Shown: one piece after another, positions 17,034-25,786 of the stretch
Numbering within the stretch: the first letter of the stretch is position 1
Layout: the number at the start of each line of letters is the position of its first letter
From: Sphingomonas sp. ERG5
GTDB lineage: Bacteria; Pseudomonadota; Alphaproteobacteria; Sphingomonadales; Sphingomonadaceae
Direction of reading: 5' to 3'
Assembly: GCF_000803065.1 (NCBI RefSeq)
Contig: NZ_JSXI01000009.1
Coordinates: forward strand, 1-52,761
Length of the DNA stretch: 52,761 bases
Position numbers and translations under genes: made by a program
The notes under the pieces: model-generated
Seen by the model: only the letters and a program-made list of their open reading frames with translations
What the model was told of the DNA's origin: nothing
The model's database searches: none

Positions 17034-18368
17034 ATGCAGTTGAGCAAGTTTTTGATCGGTCTGGCGGGGATTGCCGTCATCCTCGGCATCGCTGTCCTGC
17101 TGTCGAACAATCGCCGCGCGATCCGTCCGCGTATCGTCGGAGCGGCCTTTGCGCTCCAGGCCGGGATTGCCGTGCTGGTGCTCTATGTACCGGCGGGCAA
17201 GAATGTGCTGGAATTCCTGTCGGGCGGCGTCGCCAACTTGCTCAGCTATGCCAAGGAGGGGACGCGGTTCCTGCTCGGCGGGCTGGTCGATGCGCCATAT
17301 GGTGACAGCGTTTTTGCGATCGGGGCTCTTCCCGTCATCATCTTCTTCGCCAGCCTTGTTTCGATCCTTTATTATCTTGGCATCATGCAACTGGTCGTAC
17401 GCTGGCTTGGCGGCGCGATTGAATGGGTGATCGGCGTGTCGAAGGTCGAATCGCTATGCGCGGCCGCCAACATCTTCGTCGGGCAGAGCGAATCACCGCT
17501 CGTCATCCGTCCTTATTTGGCGAGCCTGACCCCGCCACAGCTATTCACGGTGATGACCAGCGGCATGGCCGGCGTTGCGGGGACGATCCTCGCCGCTTAT
17601 GCTTCGATGGGCATTTCGATCGAATATCTGCTTGCCGCGAGCTTCATGGCCGCACCGGGCGGCATTCTGATGGCCAAGATCATCATGCCCGACGTACCGG
17701 TGACTGGTCAGGGCGAGTTGCCGCTCGGTGACCATCCCGGGGACCAGCAGATAAAGTTGTCCGAGGCGCGCGTCAGCGGACAAGGCCCTGCCGCGCTCCT
17801 GCCCGAGGGGACACCGGGCGAGCCGATGCCCGAGGCGAGCCATGACGAGGAAAAGCCCGCCAATATCATCATGGCGGCGGCGCAGGGTGCGCAGACCGGC
17901 GTCAAGTTGGCGGTCGCGGTAGGGGCGATGGTGCTGGCGTTCGTCGCGCTGGTCGCACTTGCGAACGGCATTCTGGGTGGCGTCGGCAAATGGTTCGGGC
18001 TGGAGGGCCTGAGCTTTCAGGCCCTGCTCGGCTATGTCTTCGCGCCGGTCATGTTCCTGCTCAACGTGCCGTGGCACGAGGCGGGCGCTGCTGGCGGTCT
18101 GTTTGGGCAGAAGATCGTGCTCAACGAATTCGTCGCCTATATCGCCCTGGGTAAGCAGACGGCACTTTCTCATCACACCGTCGCGGTGGTCACCTTCGCC
18201 TTGTGCGGCTTTGCCAATTTCTCATCGATCGCGATTCAGATGGCGGTCACCGGCAGTCTTGCGCCCAATCAGCGCCCGATGATCGCCAAACTCGGCCTGC
18301 GCGCCTTGTGTGCCGGCAGTCTTGCGAATCTGATGTCGGCGGCGCTGGCGGGGCTGCTCATCTCCTGA
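17034..18368 (+). CDS. Concentrative nucleoside transporter (NupC/CNT family)
   Basis: A 444-residue inner-membrane symporter that takes up nucleosides with H+ or Na+. It shows the CNT core motifs ANIFVGQSESPLVIRPYL, TSGMAGVAGTILAAYASMGI and FMAAPGGILMAKIIMP in the first half, and VPWHEAGAAGGLFGQKIVLNEFVAYIAL with CGFANFSSIAIQMAVTGSLAPNQRP in the second. The cytoplasmic loop between the halves is extended and acidic (about residues 225-285). ATG 17034 is preceded by an in-frame TTG at 17031, which is a less likely start. No nucleoside catabolism gene is adjacent. Confidence 0.95.
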   Translation: MQLSKFLIGLAGIAVILGIAVLLSNNRRAIRPRIVGAAFALQAGIAVLVLYVPAGKNVLEFLSGGVANLLSYAKEGTRFLLGGLVDAPYGDSVFAIGALPVIIFFASLVSILYYLGIMQLVVRWLGGAIEWVIGVSKVESLCAAANIFVGQSESPLVIRPYLASLTPPQLFTVMTSGMAGVAGTILAAYASMGISIEYLLAASFMAAPGGILMAKIIMPDVPVTGQGELPLGDHPGDQQIKLSEARVSGQGPAALLPEGTPGEPMPEASHDEEKPANIIMAAAQGAQTGVKLAVAVGAMVLAFVALVALANGILGGVGKWFGLEGLSFQALLGYVFAPVMFLLNVPWHEAGAAGGLFGQKIVLNEFVAYIALGKQTALSHHTVAVVTFALCGFANFSSIAIQMAVTGSLAPNQRPMIAKLGLRALCAGSLANLMSAALAGLLIS

Positions 18369-18483
18369 CAGGTCGTATAGTCAAAAGCGGTGACGCGTCG
18401 GACGGCCTGTTCTGGCCCGTATCGATCGCCTGATTACCTCGTTATCGCCGGCAATCGAACTCGAATTCGGAGCAGAACAGCAC

Positions 18484-19680
18484 GTGATTGGTTTTGAAGA
18501 CGTACGGGCGGCCGCTGACCGGATCGCCGGCAAGGTGATCCGTACCCCGGCCATTCGCAGCGATGCCATCAGCCGGCTCACCGGCGCCGAAGTCTGGTTG
18601 AAGCTCGATTCATTGCAGGTCACCGGTGCCTTCAAAGAGCGCGGCGCCGCCAATCGCCTTGCCCTTCTGACCGCACCGGAGCGAGCGGCCGGCGTTGTCG
18701 CCATGTCCGCCGGCAATCATGCCCAGGCGGTCGCACGGCATTCTGCGCTTCTCGGCATCCGGGCGGTGATCGTCATGCCGGCCTTCACGCCATCGACCAA
18801 GGTGACACGAACGGCGCAATGGGGCGCGGAGGTCGTGCTGCATGGCACGACACTCGCCGAGGCGGCTGCGCATGCGCGCTCCCTGGCGGACAATCAGGGC
18901 CTGACCTTCATCCATCCTTATGATGACGATGCCGTCATCGCGGGCCAGGGTACGCTTGCCCTCGAACTGATCGAGGATGTGCCCGAGCTCGATACGCTTG
19001 CCGTGCCGATCGGCGGCGGCGGGCTGATCGCGGGGGCCGCGCTTGCCGCGCTGGGTGCTGGGCGCCGGATCGACGTTTTCGGGGTAGAAGTCGAAAGCTA
19101 TGCCGCGATGGCGCAGGAATTGGCCGGGCAGCCGGTCAGCGTCGGTGGAACGACCATCGCCGAAGGGATCGCCGTCCGTGATATCGGTCGCCGGCCGCTT
19201 GAGATCGTGCGGAAGTTTGTCAGCCAGGTGATCACTGTCCCGGAACATCTGATCGAGAATGCCATCGCACTGCTGGCGGAAGAGGCAAAGATCGTCGCGG
19301 AAGGTGCGGGCGCCACCGGCGTGGCCGCGCTGCTGGCGTATCCCGACCTGTTCAGGGGACGCCGGATCGGGGTACCGATCTGTGGCGCGAACATCGACAA
19401 TCGCGCGCTCGCCAATGTGCTTCAGCGGGTCATGATCCGGGACGGACGAATGATGCGCCTGGTGCTCGACATCCCGGATCGGCCGGGTGTTCTGGGCGAG
19501 ATCTCGACGCGTATTGGCCAGGCCGGTGCCAACATCATCGAGGTGTCGCACCATCGTCTGTTCACGTCGCCAAGCGTACAGGCCGCGCGGCTCGAGATCA
19601 TGTTCGAGGCGCGGGACGCGGCGCATAGCGAGGCCGTGGTTGCGGCGCTTGAGGAACATTACGCCGTCACCAGGCTCTAG
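18484..19680 (+). CDS. Threonine ammonia-lyase with C-terminal ACT domain
   Basis: A PLP enzyme that deaminates threonine (and serine) to 2-oxobutyrate and ammonia. The lysine Schiff base is Lys51 in VTGAFKERGAAN, the phosphate-binding glycine loop is VPIGGGGLIAGAAL, and the AGNHAQAVA segment is typical. Residues of about 325-398 (MRLVLDIPDRPGVLGEISTRIGQAGANIIEVSHHR) form an ACT regulatory domain. The 398-residue length matches the single-ACT TdcB/IlvA2 type rather than the 500-residue biosynthetic IlvA with two ACT-like domains. The GTG start at 18484 precedes IGFEDVRAAADRI, the normal N-terminus. Confidence 0.93.
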   Translation: MIGFEDVRAAADRIAGKVIRTPAIRSDAISRLTGAEVWLKLDSLQVTGAFKERGAANRLALLTAPERAAGVVAMSAGNHAQAVARHSALLGIRAVIVMPAFTPSTKVTRTAQWGAEVVLHGTTLAEAAAHARSLADNQGLTFIHPYDDDAVIAGQGTLALELIEDVPELDTLAVPIGGGGLIAGAALAALGAGRRIDVFGVEVESYAAMAQELAGQPVSVGGTTIAEGIAVRDIGRRPLEIVRKFVSQVITVPEHLIENAIALLAEEAKIVAEGAGATGVAALLAYPDLFRGRRIGVPICGANIDNRALANVLQRVMIRDGRMMRLVLDIPDRPGVLGEISTRIGQAGANIIEVSHHRLFTSPSVQAARLEIMFEARDAAHSEAVVAALEEHYAVTRL

Positions 19681-19722
19681 AGAACCCCGCGCAACATCCC
19701 GTTCGTGGAGGAGCCGGCTGGC

Positions 19723-20781
19723 CTAAAGGTCGAACTGCGGCGTTGCATCCTCCTCCGCATCGAAGGTCGATAGCGTGACGCCGATCAGCCGGATGCCGGC
19801 GCGCAACGGGAACAGCGTCCTCACCAGCGACAGCGAAACGTCGTATAGCGCCGCCTTGTCCGCCACCGGCGAAGCCCGGGTCCGACTACGGGTGACCTGG
19901 CGGAAATCGGCGTAGCGCGCCTTGACCGTCACGGTACGGCCACGCCCGCCCGATTTCTCGCACCACGCCCACACATCATCGGCCATTGCGCGCACGCCCG
20001 CCTCGACCTCCTCGGGCGTGATCAGGTCGGTCTCATAGGTGGTTTCCGATCCCGACGACTTGCGCGGCCGGTCCGGGGTGACCTGCCGGTCGTCCTCGCC
20101 GCGCGCGATGGTGTGATACCAGGCGCCGGCCTTGCCGAAATGGCCCTGCAGGAAATGCAGATCGTGCGCGCGCAGGTCGGCGCCGGTGAGGATGCCGAGC
20201 CGGTTCATTTTCTCGGCGGTCTTGGGGCCGATGCCGTGGAAGCGTCCCACCGGCAAGGTCGCGACGAAGTCCAGGCCCGCACCCGGCGGAATGACGCATT
20301 GGCCATTGGGCTTGTTCTGGTCCGAGGCGAGCTTGGCGAGGAATTTATTGTACGAAATGCCCGCCGAGGCGGTCAGCCCGGTGATCTCCAGGATGCGCGC
20401 CCTGATTTCCTTCGCCGTCTCGGTCGCCGAGTTCAGCCCGCGCAGATTTTCCGTCACGTCGAGATAGGCTTCATCGAGCGAAAGCGGTTCGACCAAGGGG
20501 GTATAGTCATGGAAGATCGCGCGGATTTGCGCCGATACGGCGCGATAGACGTCGAAACGCGGCGGCACGAAGACCAGGTCGGGACAGCGGCGCAGCGCGG
20601 TGACCGAGGGCATGGCCGACCGCACGCCGAACGAGCGCGCTTCATAGCTCGCCGCGGCGACCACGCCGCGCCCGCTCGACCCGCCAACCGCCAGCGGACG
20701 TCCGCGCAGCGACGGATCATCGCGTTGCTCCACCGACGCGTAGAAGGCGTCCATATCGACATGGATGATCTTGCGGGTCAC
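19723..20781 (-). CDS. dinB: DNA polymerase IV
   Basis: A Y-family error-prone polymerase for translesion synthesis. The 352-residue protein contains the palm motif IIHVDMDAFYASVEQRDDPSLRG, the catalytic VEPLSLDEAYLDVT motif, the helix-hairpin-helix region FHGIGPKTAEKMNRLGI and a C-terminal little-finger domain. It ends QFDL, which may serve as a beta-clamp binding motif (QxxL/F type). No LexA-type box is evident in the 41 bases upstream. It is followed upstream by a YcaQ-like gene on the same strand, so both may form a DNA-repair unit. Confidence 0.97.
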   Translation of the reverse strand: MTRKIIHVDMDAFYASVEQRDDPSLRGRPLAVGGSSGRGVVAAASYEARSFGVRSAMPSVTALRRCPDLVFVPPRFDVYRAVSAQIRAIFHDYTPLVEPLSLDEAYLDVTENLRGLNSATETAKEIRARILEITGLTASAGISYNKFLAKLASDQNKPNGQCVIPPGAGLDFVATLPVGRFHGIGPKTAEKMNRLGILTGADLRAHDLHFLQGHFGKAGAWYHTIARGEDDRQVTPDRPRKSSGSETTYETDLITPEEVEAGVRAMADDVWAWCEKSGGRGRTVTVKARYADFRQVTRSRTRASPVADKAALYDVSLSLVRTLFPLRAGIRLIGVTLSTFDAEEDATPQFDL

Positions 20782-20822
20782 GGCGGCTTTTTATGCGCCT
20801 CAGGTCAATGCGGTAAGCATCT

Positions 20823-22001
20823 TTATTCCGCGTGGACCACTGTACCGACCGCCACATCTTTCAGCCCGAGCCAGCCGGTCATGCGCCGCAGTTCCACACG
20901 AAGCCGCTCGATTGTCTCGGCCGGAGCCCCGGGTTCGACTGTCACGCGGTGCGCGAGCAGCAGGCCCGCTTGCCGGTCGGCCTTCACATCGACGCGCGCG
21001 ACGATGCGATCGTCGAGCAGGAAGGGCAGGACATAATAGCCGTGCCGGCGCTTCTCGGCCGGGACATAGATTTCGATGCGGTAATGGAAATCGAACAGCC
21101 GCTCGGTTCGCGCGCGTTCCCAGATCAGCGGGTCGAACGGGGCGAGCAATGCCGCGCCGGCGATGCGGCGGGGCCGACGCGCGTCGCGATGGAGAAAGGC
21201 GGGCTTGCCCCAACCTGTCACCGTGACCGGGATCAGCACGCCCTCTTCAACAAGCGTTTCGACGCTGGCCCGTCCCGCTTCCGGCTTAAGGCGGAAATAG
21301 TCGCGCAGATCGGTCTCGGTCGCCACGCCCAGCGTTCGTGCGGCGCGCTCGGTCAGCGCGCGGAACGCGTCGGCATCGCTTGGCGTCGGCACGTCGCGGA
21401 TCGCCGCCGGGATGACGCGCTCGGTCAGATCATAGACGCGCTCGAAACTGCCCCGCCGGGTCGCGGTGGTGATGTGACCGGCACGGAACAGCCATTCCAA
21501 AGCTTGTTTGGTATCGCCCCACTCCCACCAGCCGCTGCGACTTTTGCCTTCCTCGAAATCGGATGCGGCCATCGGCCCATCGCTGCGGATACGGTCCAGA
21601 ATCAGTTCGGCTTCGCCGCGCCGCTCGGTCGCGAAGCGCCTGAGGCTGGTCCAGCCGCCCTCGCCGCGATCGGCTTGCGCCATGCGCCAGCGTAGCAGCG
21701 GTTGCAGCGCGATCGGCAGCAGCGATGCCTCATGCGCCCAATATTCGAACAGCCGCCGCTCGCGTTTCGGGCCCCAGGCAGCGCGGTCGATTAGCGTCCG
21801 GTCATAGTCGCCAAGCCGCGAAAAGGCCGGCAGATAATGCGCCCGCACCGCGACATTGACGCTGTCGATCTGGTGCAGCGACAGCGTATCGACCGTCCGG
21901 CGCAGATGATGCTGGCCGACAGTTTCCGGCAGCGCCGCGCCGAAGCCCTGCGCACCCAACGCAATACGCCGCGCCTGTGAAATGCTGAGCGTCTCGATCA
22001 G
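20823..22001 (-). CDS. YcaQ-like winged-helix DNA glycosylase family protein
   Basis: A member of the winged-helix family that includes YcaQ/AlkX interstrand-crosslink DNA glycosylases. Diagnostic parts are the N-terminal ISQARRIALGAQGF, HLRRTVDTLSLHQIDSVNVAVRAHYLPAFSRLG, the YWAHEASLLPI motif, and ALLAPFDPLIWERARTERLFDFHYRIEIYVP near the C-terminus. The conserved N-terminus lies upstream of the first standard start (TTG at 21959). A CTG at 22001 would begin MIETLSISQARR, has GGAG about eight bases upstream and overlaps the stop of the preceding gene; it is proposed as the start. The gene precedes dinB on the same strand. Confidence 0.88.
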   Translation of the reverse strand: MIETLSISQARRIALGAQGFGAALPETVGQHHLRRTVDTLSLHQIDSVNVAVRAHYLPAFSRLGDYDRTLIDRAAWGPKRERRLFEYWAHEASLLPIALQPLLRWRMAQADRGEGGWTSLRRFATERRGEAELILDRIRSDGPMAASDFEEGKSRSGWWEWGDTKQALEWLFRAGHITTATRRGSFERVYDLTERVIPAAIRDVPTPSDADAFRALTERAARTLGVATETDLRDYFRLKPEAGRASVETLVEEGVLIPVTVTGWGKPAFLHRDARRPRRIAGAALLAPFDPLIWERARTERLFDFHYRIEIYVPAEKRRHGYYVLPFLLDDRIVARVDVKADRQAGLLLAHRVTVEPGAPAETIERLRVELRRMTGWLGLKDVAVGTVVHAE

Positions 22002-22261
22002 GAGTCGCGCTCCGCGCGCTCGGCGGCCCGGGCATAATTCTCCGCTGCCTGCCTTTCCCGTACATCCTTGAAGGCGATCACCGGGTCGGGCGCCTCACCA
22101 AGGCCGTGCAGGAGGACCCACAAGGCGAAGCGGCGGCTCGAGTCGCGCTCGGTGCCGAAATCGATCCGCAGTCGTTCGAGACCCGACTGGATCGCCGCGT
22201 CGTCGAGCGTCTCGAGGCTTTCGGCGCCGAAATAATGATAAAGCAGTGCGTCGAGGTCCAA
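21998..22261 (-). CDS. Conserved small protein of unknown function
   Basis: An 87-residue acidic, helical protein starting MDLDALLYHYFGAESLETLDDAAIQSGLERLRIDFGTERDSSRRFALWVLL and ending in an Ala/Glu/Arg-rich helix. It has no signal peptide or membrane segment. It is recognised only as the kind of small protein seen in sphingomonads; no function is known. Its stop codon overlaps the proposed CTG start of the YcaQ-like gene, which suggests translational coupling in the order small protein, YcaQ-like, DinB, and so a possible DNA-repair context. Confidence 0.72.
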   Translation of the reverse strand: MDLDALLYHYFGAESLETLDDAAIQSGLERLRIDFGTERDSSRRFALWVLLHGLGEAPDPVIAFKDVRERQAAENYARAAERAERDS

Positions 22262-22308
22262 GTCTGTTTCCCAAGAGAGCGTTTTCGTGGCCGCCCGATG
22301 CTGTAGCC

Positions 22309-23214
22309 CTATCCCGTGACGTCGTCACCGGCGCTGGACGCGACAATTTGCCCGAGCGCCCAATGGCGAAATGCCATGATGGCGGGCCGGAGTGTAGTGG
22401 CGATGGGAGTGACGAGATGATAAGCGAGCCCGTCGAGCAACACCGCATCCGCCAGGCCGACCAGCCGTCCGTCGCGAATGTCCGGCTCGGCCAGTGCCGC
22501 GGGTAGCAATCCAGCACCATGGCCCGACAGGATTGCGGTCCGCAACAGCCCGACATCATCGAAGGACGCGCCACGCGCTGCGCCCGGACATGATAGTTCG
22601 TGATGCTCGAACCATAAGGCCCAGCCCCCGCGATCGGTGCCGTGCACTTTCGGCCAGTCGAGCAAATCGACAGCGCCGGCGGGCGATCCGAGCCGGGCGA
22701 CGAGATTGGGACTGGCCACCGGCACCACTGCCGGCGCGACCAGCAAGTCGCTGACCATGTCGCGATACTTGCCGAGGCCGTGGCGGATCGCGATCTCTGC
22801 CTCGCCCGCCGCGAGATTGGCGAGACCCGTCGTCGCCATCACGCGCAGGTCGATCGCCGGATGCCGCTCCTGGAAGTCGGCGAGCCTCGGAACCAGCCAG
22901 GTTTCCGCAAAAAATGGTGTGACGCTGATCGTCAGGATGCCGCTCTCGGCGCCGCTGCGCACCCGGTCCGCCGCTTCGACCATCAGACGGAAAGCCTGGC
23001 GCACCCCCGGCAGCAGCGATTGCCCTGCGTCGGTGAGGTAGATGGCACGGTTCGCACGCCGGAATAGCGCCACGCCAAGGTCGTCCTCAAGGCCGCGAAG
23101 TTGCTGGCTGACCGCGCTGGGGGTGACGCACAGTTCCTCAGCGGCGTGTTTCATCGACAAATGCCGCGCCACGACATCGAAGGCGCGCAGTCCGTTCAGG
23201 GCAGGAATCCGCAT
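22309..23214 (-). CDS. LysR family transcriptional regulator (GcvA-like)
   Basis: A 301-residue regulator with an N-terminal winged helix-turn-helix (LNGLRAFDVVARHLSMKHAAEELCVTPSAVSQQLRGLEDDLGVALFRR) and a periplasmic-binding-type effector domain from about residue 92 (LTISVTPFFAETWLVPRLADFQERHP). The start of the HTH is of the GcvA/AmpR subgroup. It is divergent from the haloalkane dehalogenase-amidase operon across a 155-base AT-rich gap, the classic layout for a LysR regulator of the neighbouring operon; the inducer is unknown. Confidence 0.93.
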   Translation of the reverse strand: MRIPALNGLRAFDVVARHLSMKHAAEELCVTPSAVSQQLRGLEDDLGVALFRRANRAIYLTDAGQSLLPGVRQAFRLMVEAADRVRSGAESGILTISVTPFFAETWLVPRLADFQERHPAIDLRVMATTGLANLAAGEAEIAIRHGLGKYRDMVSDLLVAPAVVPVASPNLVARLGSPAGAVDLLDWPKVHGTDRGGWALWFEHHELSCPGAARGASFDDVGLLRTAILSGHGAGLLPAALAEPDIRDGRLVGLADAVLLDGLAYHLVTPIATTLRPAIMAFRHWALGQIVASSAGDDVTG

Positions 23215-23223
23215 TAGAAAATC

Positions 23224-23246
23224 TTATCTATTAAAGTTAGCGATAA
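23224..23246. promoter_or_regulatory. Candidate LysR binding site in the divergent promoter region
   Basis: TTATC and GATAA form an inverted repeat with 13 bases between arms, an imperfect relative of the T-N11-A LysR box. It lies 10 bases upstream of the lysR start codon inside an AT-rich stretch, a position suited to autoregulation and control of the divergent operon. Confidence 0.35.
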
Positions 23247-23369
23247 TCGTTTGTCGTTTGCAGCACATATCGCAACAAAGGCCTAAGAAACAACGACGAA
23301 GTATCGATCAGTGGCACGATTCAGTGAAGTTGAACTACTTTATTGACATATGGCATCAGGAGTTCCGCT

Positions 23370-24269
23370 ATGAATCCCGCACCCGAAATCTCGACCGAAA
23401 ACGCAGTCTTCCGTAACTATGTCACTGTCCACGGCGTGCCGATGGCTTATGTCGATGTTGGCGAAGGTGATCCGATCGTCTTTCTCCACGGCAATCCCAC
23501 GCCCTCCTATCTATGGCGCAACATCATCCCGCACGCGCTGCCCTTCGGCCGCTGTCTCGCGCCGGACTATCCCGGGATGGGGAATTCGGGCGTCGACCCG
23601 AACGGTGCGTATCGGCTGGCCGACCAGCAGCGCTATGTCGATGGGTGGTTCGATGCGCTCGGCCTCGATCATGACATCGTCCTCGTGGTGCATGACTGGG
23701 GCTCGGCGCTCGGCTTCGACTGGGCGCGACGTCATCCCGACCGGATCAAGGCGATCGTCCATATGGAGGGAATCGTGCGCCCTTTCCTGTCATGGGACGA
23801 ATGGCCGGAAGTGACTCGGGATTTTTTCCAAGGTCAGCGCACGGTGGCCGGGGAAAAGATGATCCTCGAGCAGAATCTGTTCATCGAATATCTGTTGCCG
23901 CTGCGTGGCCTCTCCGGCGAGGCGATGGAGGTCTATCGCAGCCATTTCCGCGTACCGGGCGAAGCACGGCGGCCGATGCTGGCTTGGACTCGCGACTTGC
24001 CGATCGCCGGCGAACCCGCTGACGTCGTCGCGGTGGTCGAGGCCTATTCGGCCTGGCTTGCGACCAGCCCAGTCCCGAAGCTGTTCATCAATGGCGATCC
24101 AGCCGGTTTCCTGATCGGCGCCCAGCGCGACTTTTGCCGCGGCTTTCCCAACCAGCAGGAAGTTACGGTCAAGGGCGCGCATTTCCTGCAGGAGGATTCG
24201 CCGCGCGAGGTGGGCGAGGCCATGGCCCGGTTCATCGCCGCCGTCCTTGCCGGAAAGTTCGCCGCGGCA
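23370..24269 (+). CDS. Haloalkane dehalogenase, HLD-II (DhaA/LinB-like)
   Basis: An alpha/beta-hydrolase that cleaves carbon-halogen bonds of haloalkanes to alcohol and halide. Numbered from ATG 23370, the HLD-II pentad is visible: nucleophile Asp109 with halide-stabilising Trp110 (VVHDWGSALGFDWARRH), Asn42 in HGNPTPSYLWRNI, catalytic acid Glu133 in HMEGIVRP and His271 in KGAHFLQEDSP. The stretch around the nucleophile and the PIAGEPADVVA and PKLFINGDPAG segments closely resemble LinB, but the N-terminus and cap domain differ. A ribosome-binding site AGGAG is seven bases upstream. The stop overlaps the amidase start. Substrate unknown. Confidence 0.92.
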
Positions 24270-25663
24270 TGACCGACCTGCAGTATCTGACGATCGGTGA
24301 GCTGTCGGTGGCGCTGGCGCGCCGCGACGTATCGCCGGTCGAGGTGGTCCAGGCACAGCTCGACCGGATCGCAGCGCATGACGGCATGCTTCACAGCTAT
24401 GCCTGTGTGATGGCGGACGAAGCGCTGGCTGCAGCGCGGCGGGCCGAAGCTGACATTGCGGCAGGAATGACACGTGGCCCGCTTCACGGAGTACCGTTGG
24501 GCATCAAGGACCTGTTCTGGACCAGGGATGCGCCGACGGCGGCCGGAAGCGCGATCCATCGCGATTTCTGGTCAACGCAGGATGCAACCGCCGTCCGTCG
24601 GCTGCGTGAGGTCGGCGCAATCCCGCTCGGCAAGCTCGAGATGACGGAAGGCGCCTATTCGGACTATCATCCGTCAGTCACCCCGCCGGTTAATCCATGG
24701 CACGCGGACTATTGGCCGGGTATCTCGTCAAGCGGGCCGGCCGTCGCGGTTGCGGCGGGGCTTAGTTACGGTGCGCTTGCTTCGGATACGGGCGGATCGA
24801 TCCGCTGGCCGGCTGCGGCCACCGGCATCACTGGTCTCAAGCCGAGTTGGGGCCGGGTCAGCCGTTACGGCGTGTTGGAACTGGCTGCCTCACTCGATCA
24901 TGTTGGCATGTTGACGCGCAGTGCCGCGGACGCGGGATTGCTGCTCGATGCCGTTGCCGGCGCCGACCCGCTCGATCCGACCGCTGTGCAGGCGTCGGTG
25001 CCCGATCGCTTCGGCGACGCGATGCTCGATTTGCGCGGAGTGCGGATCGGGGTCGATCCGGCGTGGAACGGCGATGGCGTGGATGACGTCGTTCTGCCTG
25101 TTCTCACTAGAGCGCAGGAGGTTCTGGCCGCGCTGGGGGCCGAGATCGTCGAAGTGACGGTGCCCGATGTCGGTGATGCCGTCGCCGATTGGCCGGCGAA
25201 CTGCGCCGTGGAGGCCGCCGTTGCGCATCAGGCGACCTACCCGTCGCGAACGTCGGATTATGGCCCCGTGCTCGCTGCGGTTCTTGATCAGGGCCATGCC
25301 TTGTCGGGCATGGAGTATCAGCGGATCCTGTTGCGCCGCATGGCCCTGCGCGGCGCGTTCGACGCGCTGTTCGGGCGGATCGATCTGCTGCTGACCCCCG
25401 TTCACCCGTTCGCACCGCTGACCTTGGCGCGCATCAGCACGCTGGGCGAGCAGCCGCACCTGATCGCCGCGCTTCAGCGCTATACCTGCCCGTTCAACAT
25501 GACCGGCTTGCCGACGCTTACTTTGCCAGGGGGGCAGGACGCTATCGGAATGCCGATTGGCTTCCAGCTCGTGGCAGGCCATTTGCGCGAAGCGCCGCTG
25601 ATCCGTGCCGGGATTGCCTATCAGGGTTCGACCTCCTGGCATCGAAGGCGTCCCATCGATTGA
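24269..25663 (+). CDS. Amidase signature family hydrolase
   Basis: A 464-residue amidase with the Ser-cisSer-Lys triad: Lys80 in GVPLGIKDLFW, a cis-Ser at about 154 in PGISSSGPAVAVAAG and nucleophile Ser177 in SDTGGSIRWPAA. The glycine-rich loop has Ile and Pro where most amidases have GGSSGGSAAA, a variation worth noting. Members hydrolyse simple amides, carbamates or, as GatA, glutamine; GatA is excluded because no gatB/gatC is present and the C-terminus differs. The start overlaps the dehalogenase stop (ATGA), so a two-gene operon is clear. Joint catabolism of a halogenated amide is an inference. Confidence 0.9.
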   Translation: MTDLQYLTIGELSVALARRDVSPVEVVQAQLDRIAAHDGMLHSYACVMADEALAAARRAEADIAAGMTRGPLHGVPLGIKDLFWTRDAPTAAGSAIHRDFWSTQDATAVRRLREVGAIPLGKLEMTEGAYSDYHPSVTPPVNPWHADYWPGISSSGPAVAVAAGLSYGALASDTGGSIRWPAAATGITGLKPSWGRVSRYGVLELAASLDHVGMLTRSAADAGLLLDAVAGADPLDPTAVQASVPDRFGDAMLDLRGVRIGVDPAWNGDGVDDVVLPVLTRAQEVLAALGAEIVEVTVPDVGDAVADWPANCAVEAAVAHQATYPSRTSDYGPVLAAVLDQGHALSGMEYQRILLRRMALRGAFDALFGRIDLLLTPVHPFAPLTLARISTLGEQPHLIAALQRYTCPFNMTGLPTLTLPGGQDAIGMPIGFQLVAGHLREAPLIRAGIAYQGSTSWHRRRPID

Positions 25664-25702
25664 GGTGGCTGATGCGGGAATGATTAGTGGCTCATCACTC
25701 TG

Positions 25703-25779
25703 CCGTTCGTTTCGAGCGCAGTCGAGAAACCGTACGCAGCGCTTATGGCCCGTTTCTCGACTTCGCTCGAAACGAACGG
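25703..25779. terminator. Long imperfect hairpin between convergent genes
   Basis: Two 29-base arms, 25703-25731 and 25751-25779, are complementary except for one internal base and the innermost pair, with a loop of about 20 bases. Each arm contains a GTTTCGAGCG-type core followed by GTCGAGAAAC. It lies between the amidase and DUF2182 genes and could act as a bidirectional terminator or be an intergenic REP-like element. Confidence 0.75.
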
Positions 25780-25786
25780 ATGGGGA

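Noticed and set aside
23370..24269. LinB itself, part of a lindane (gamma-HCH) degradation set
   Set aside because: Several segments match LinB but the N-terminus and cap differ, and no linA, linC or IS6100 is in the window.
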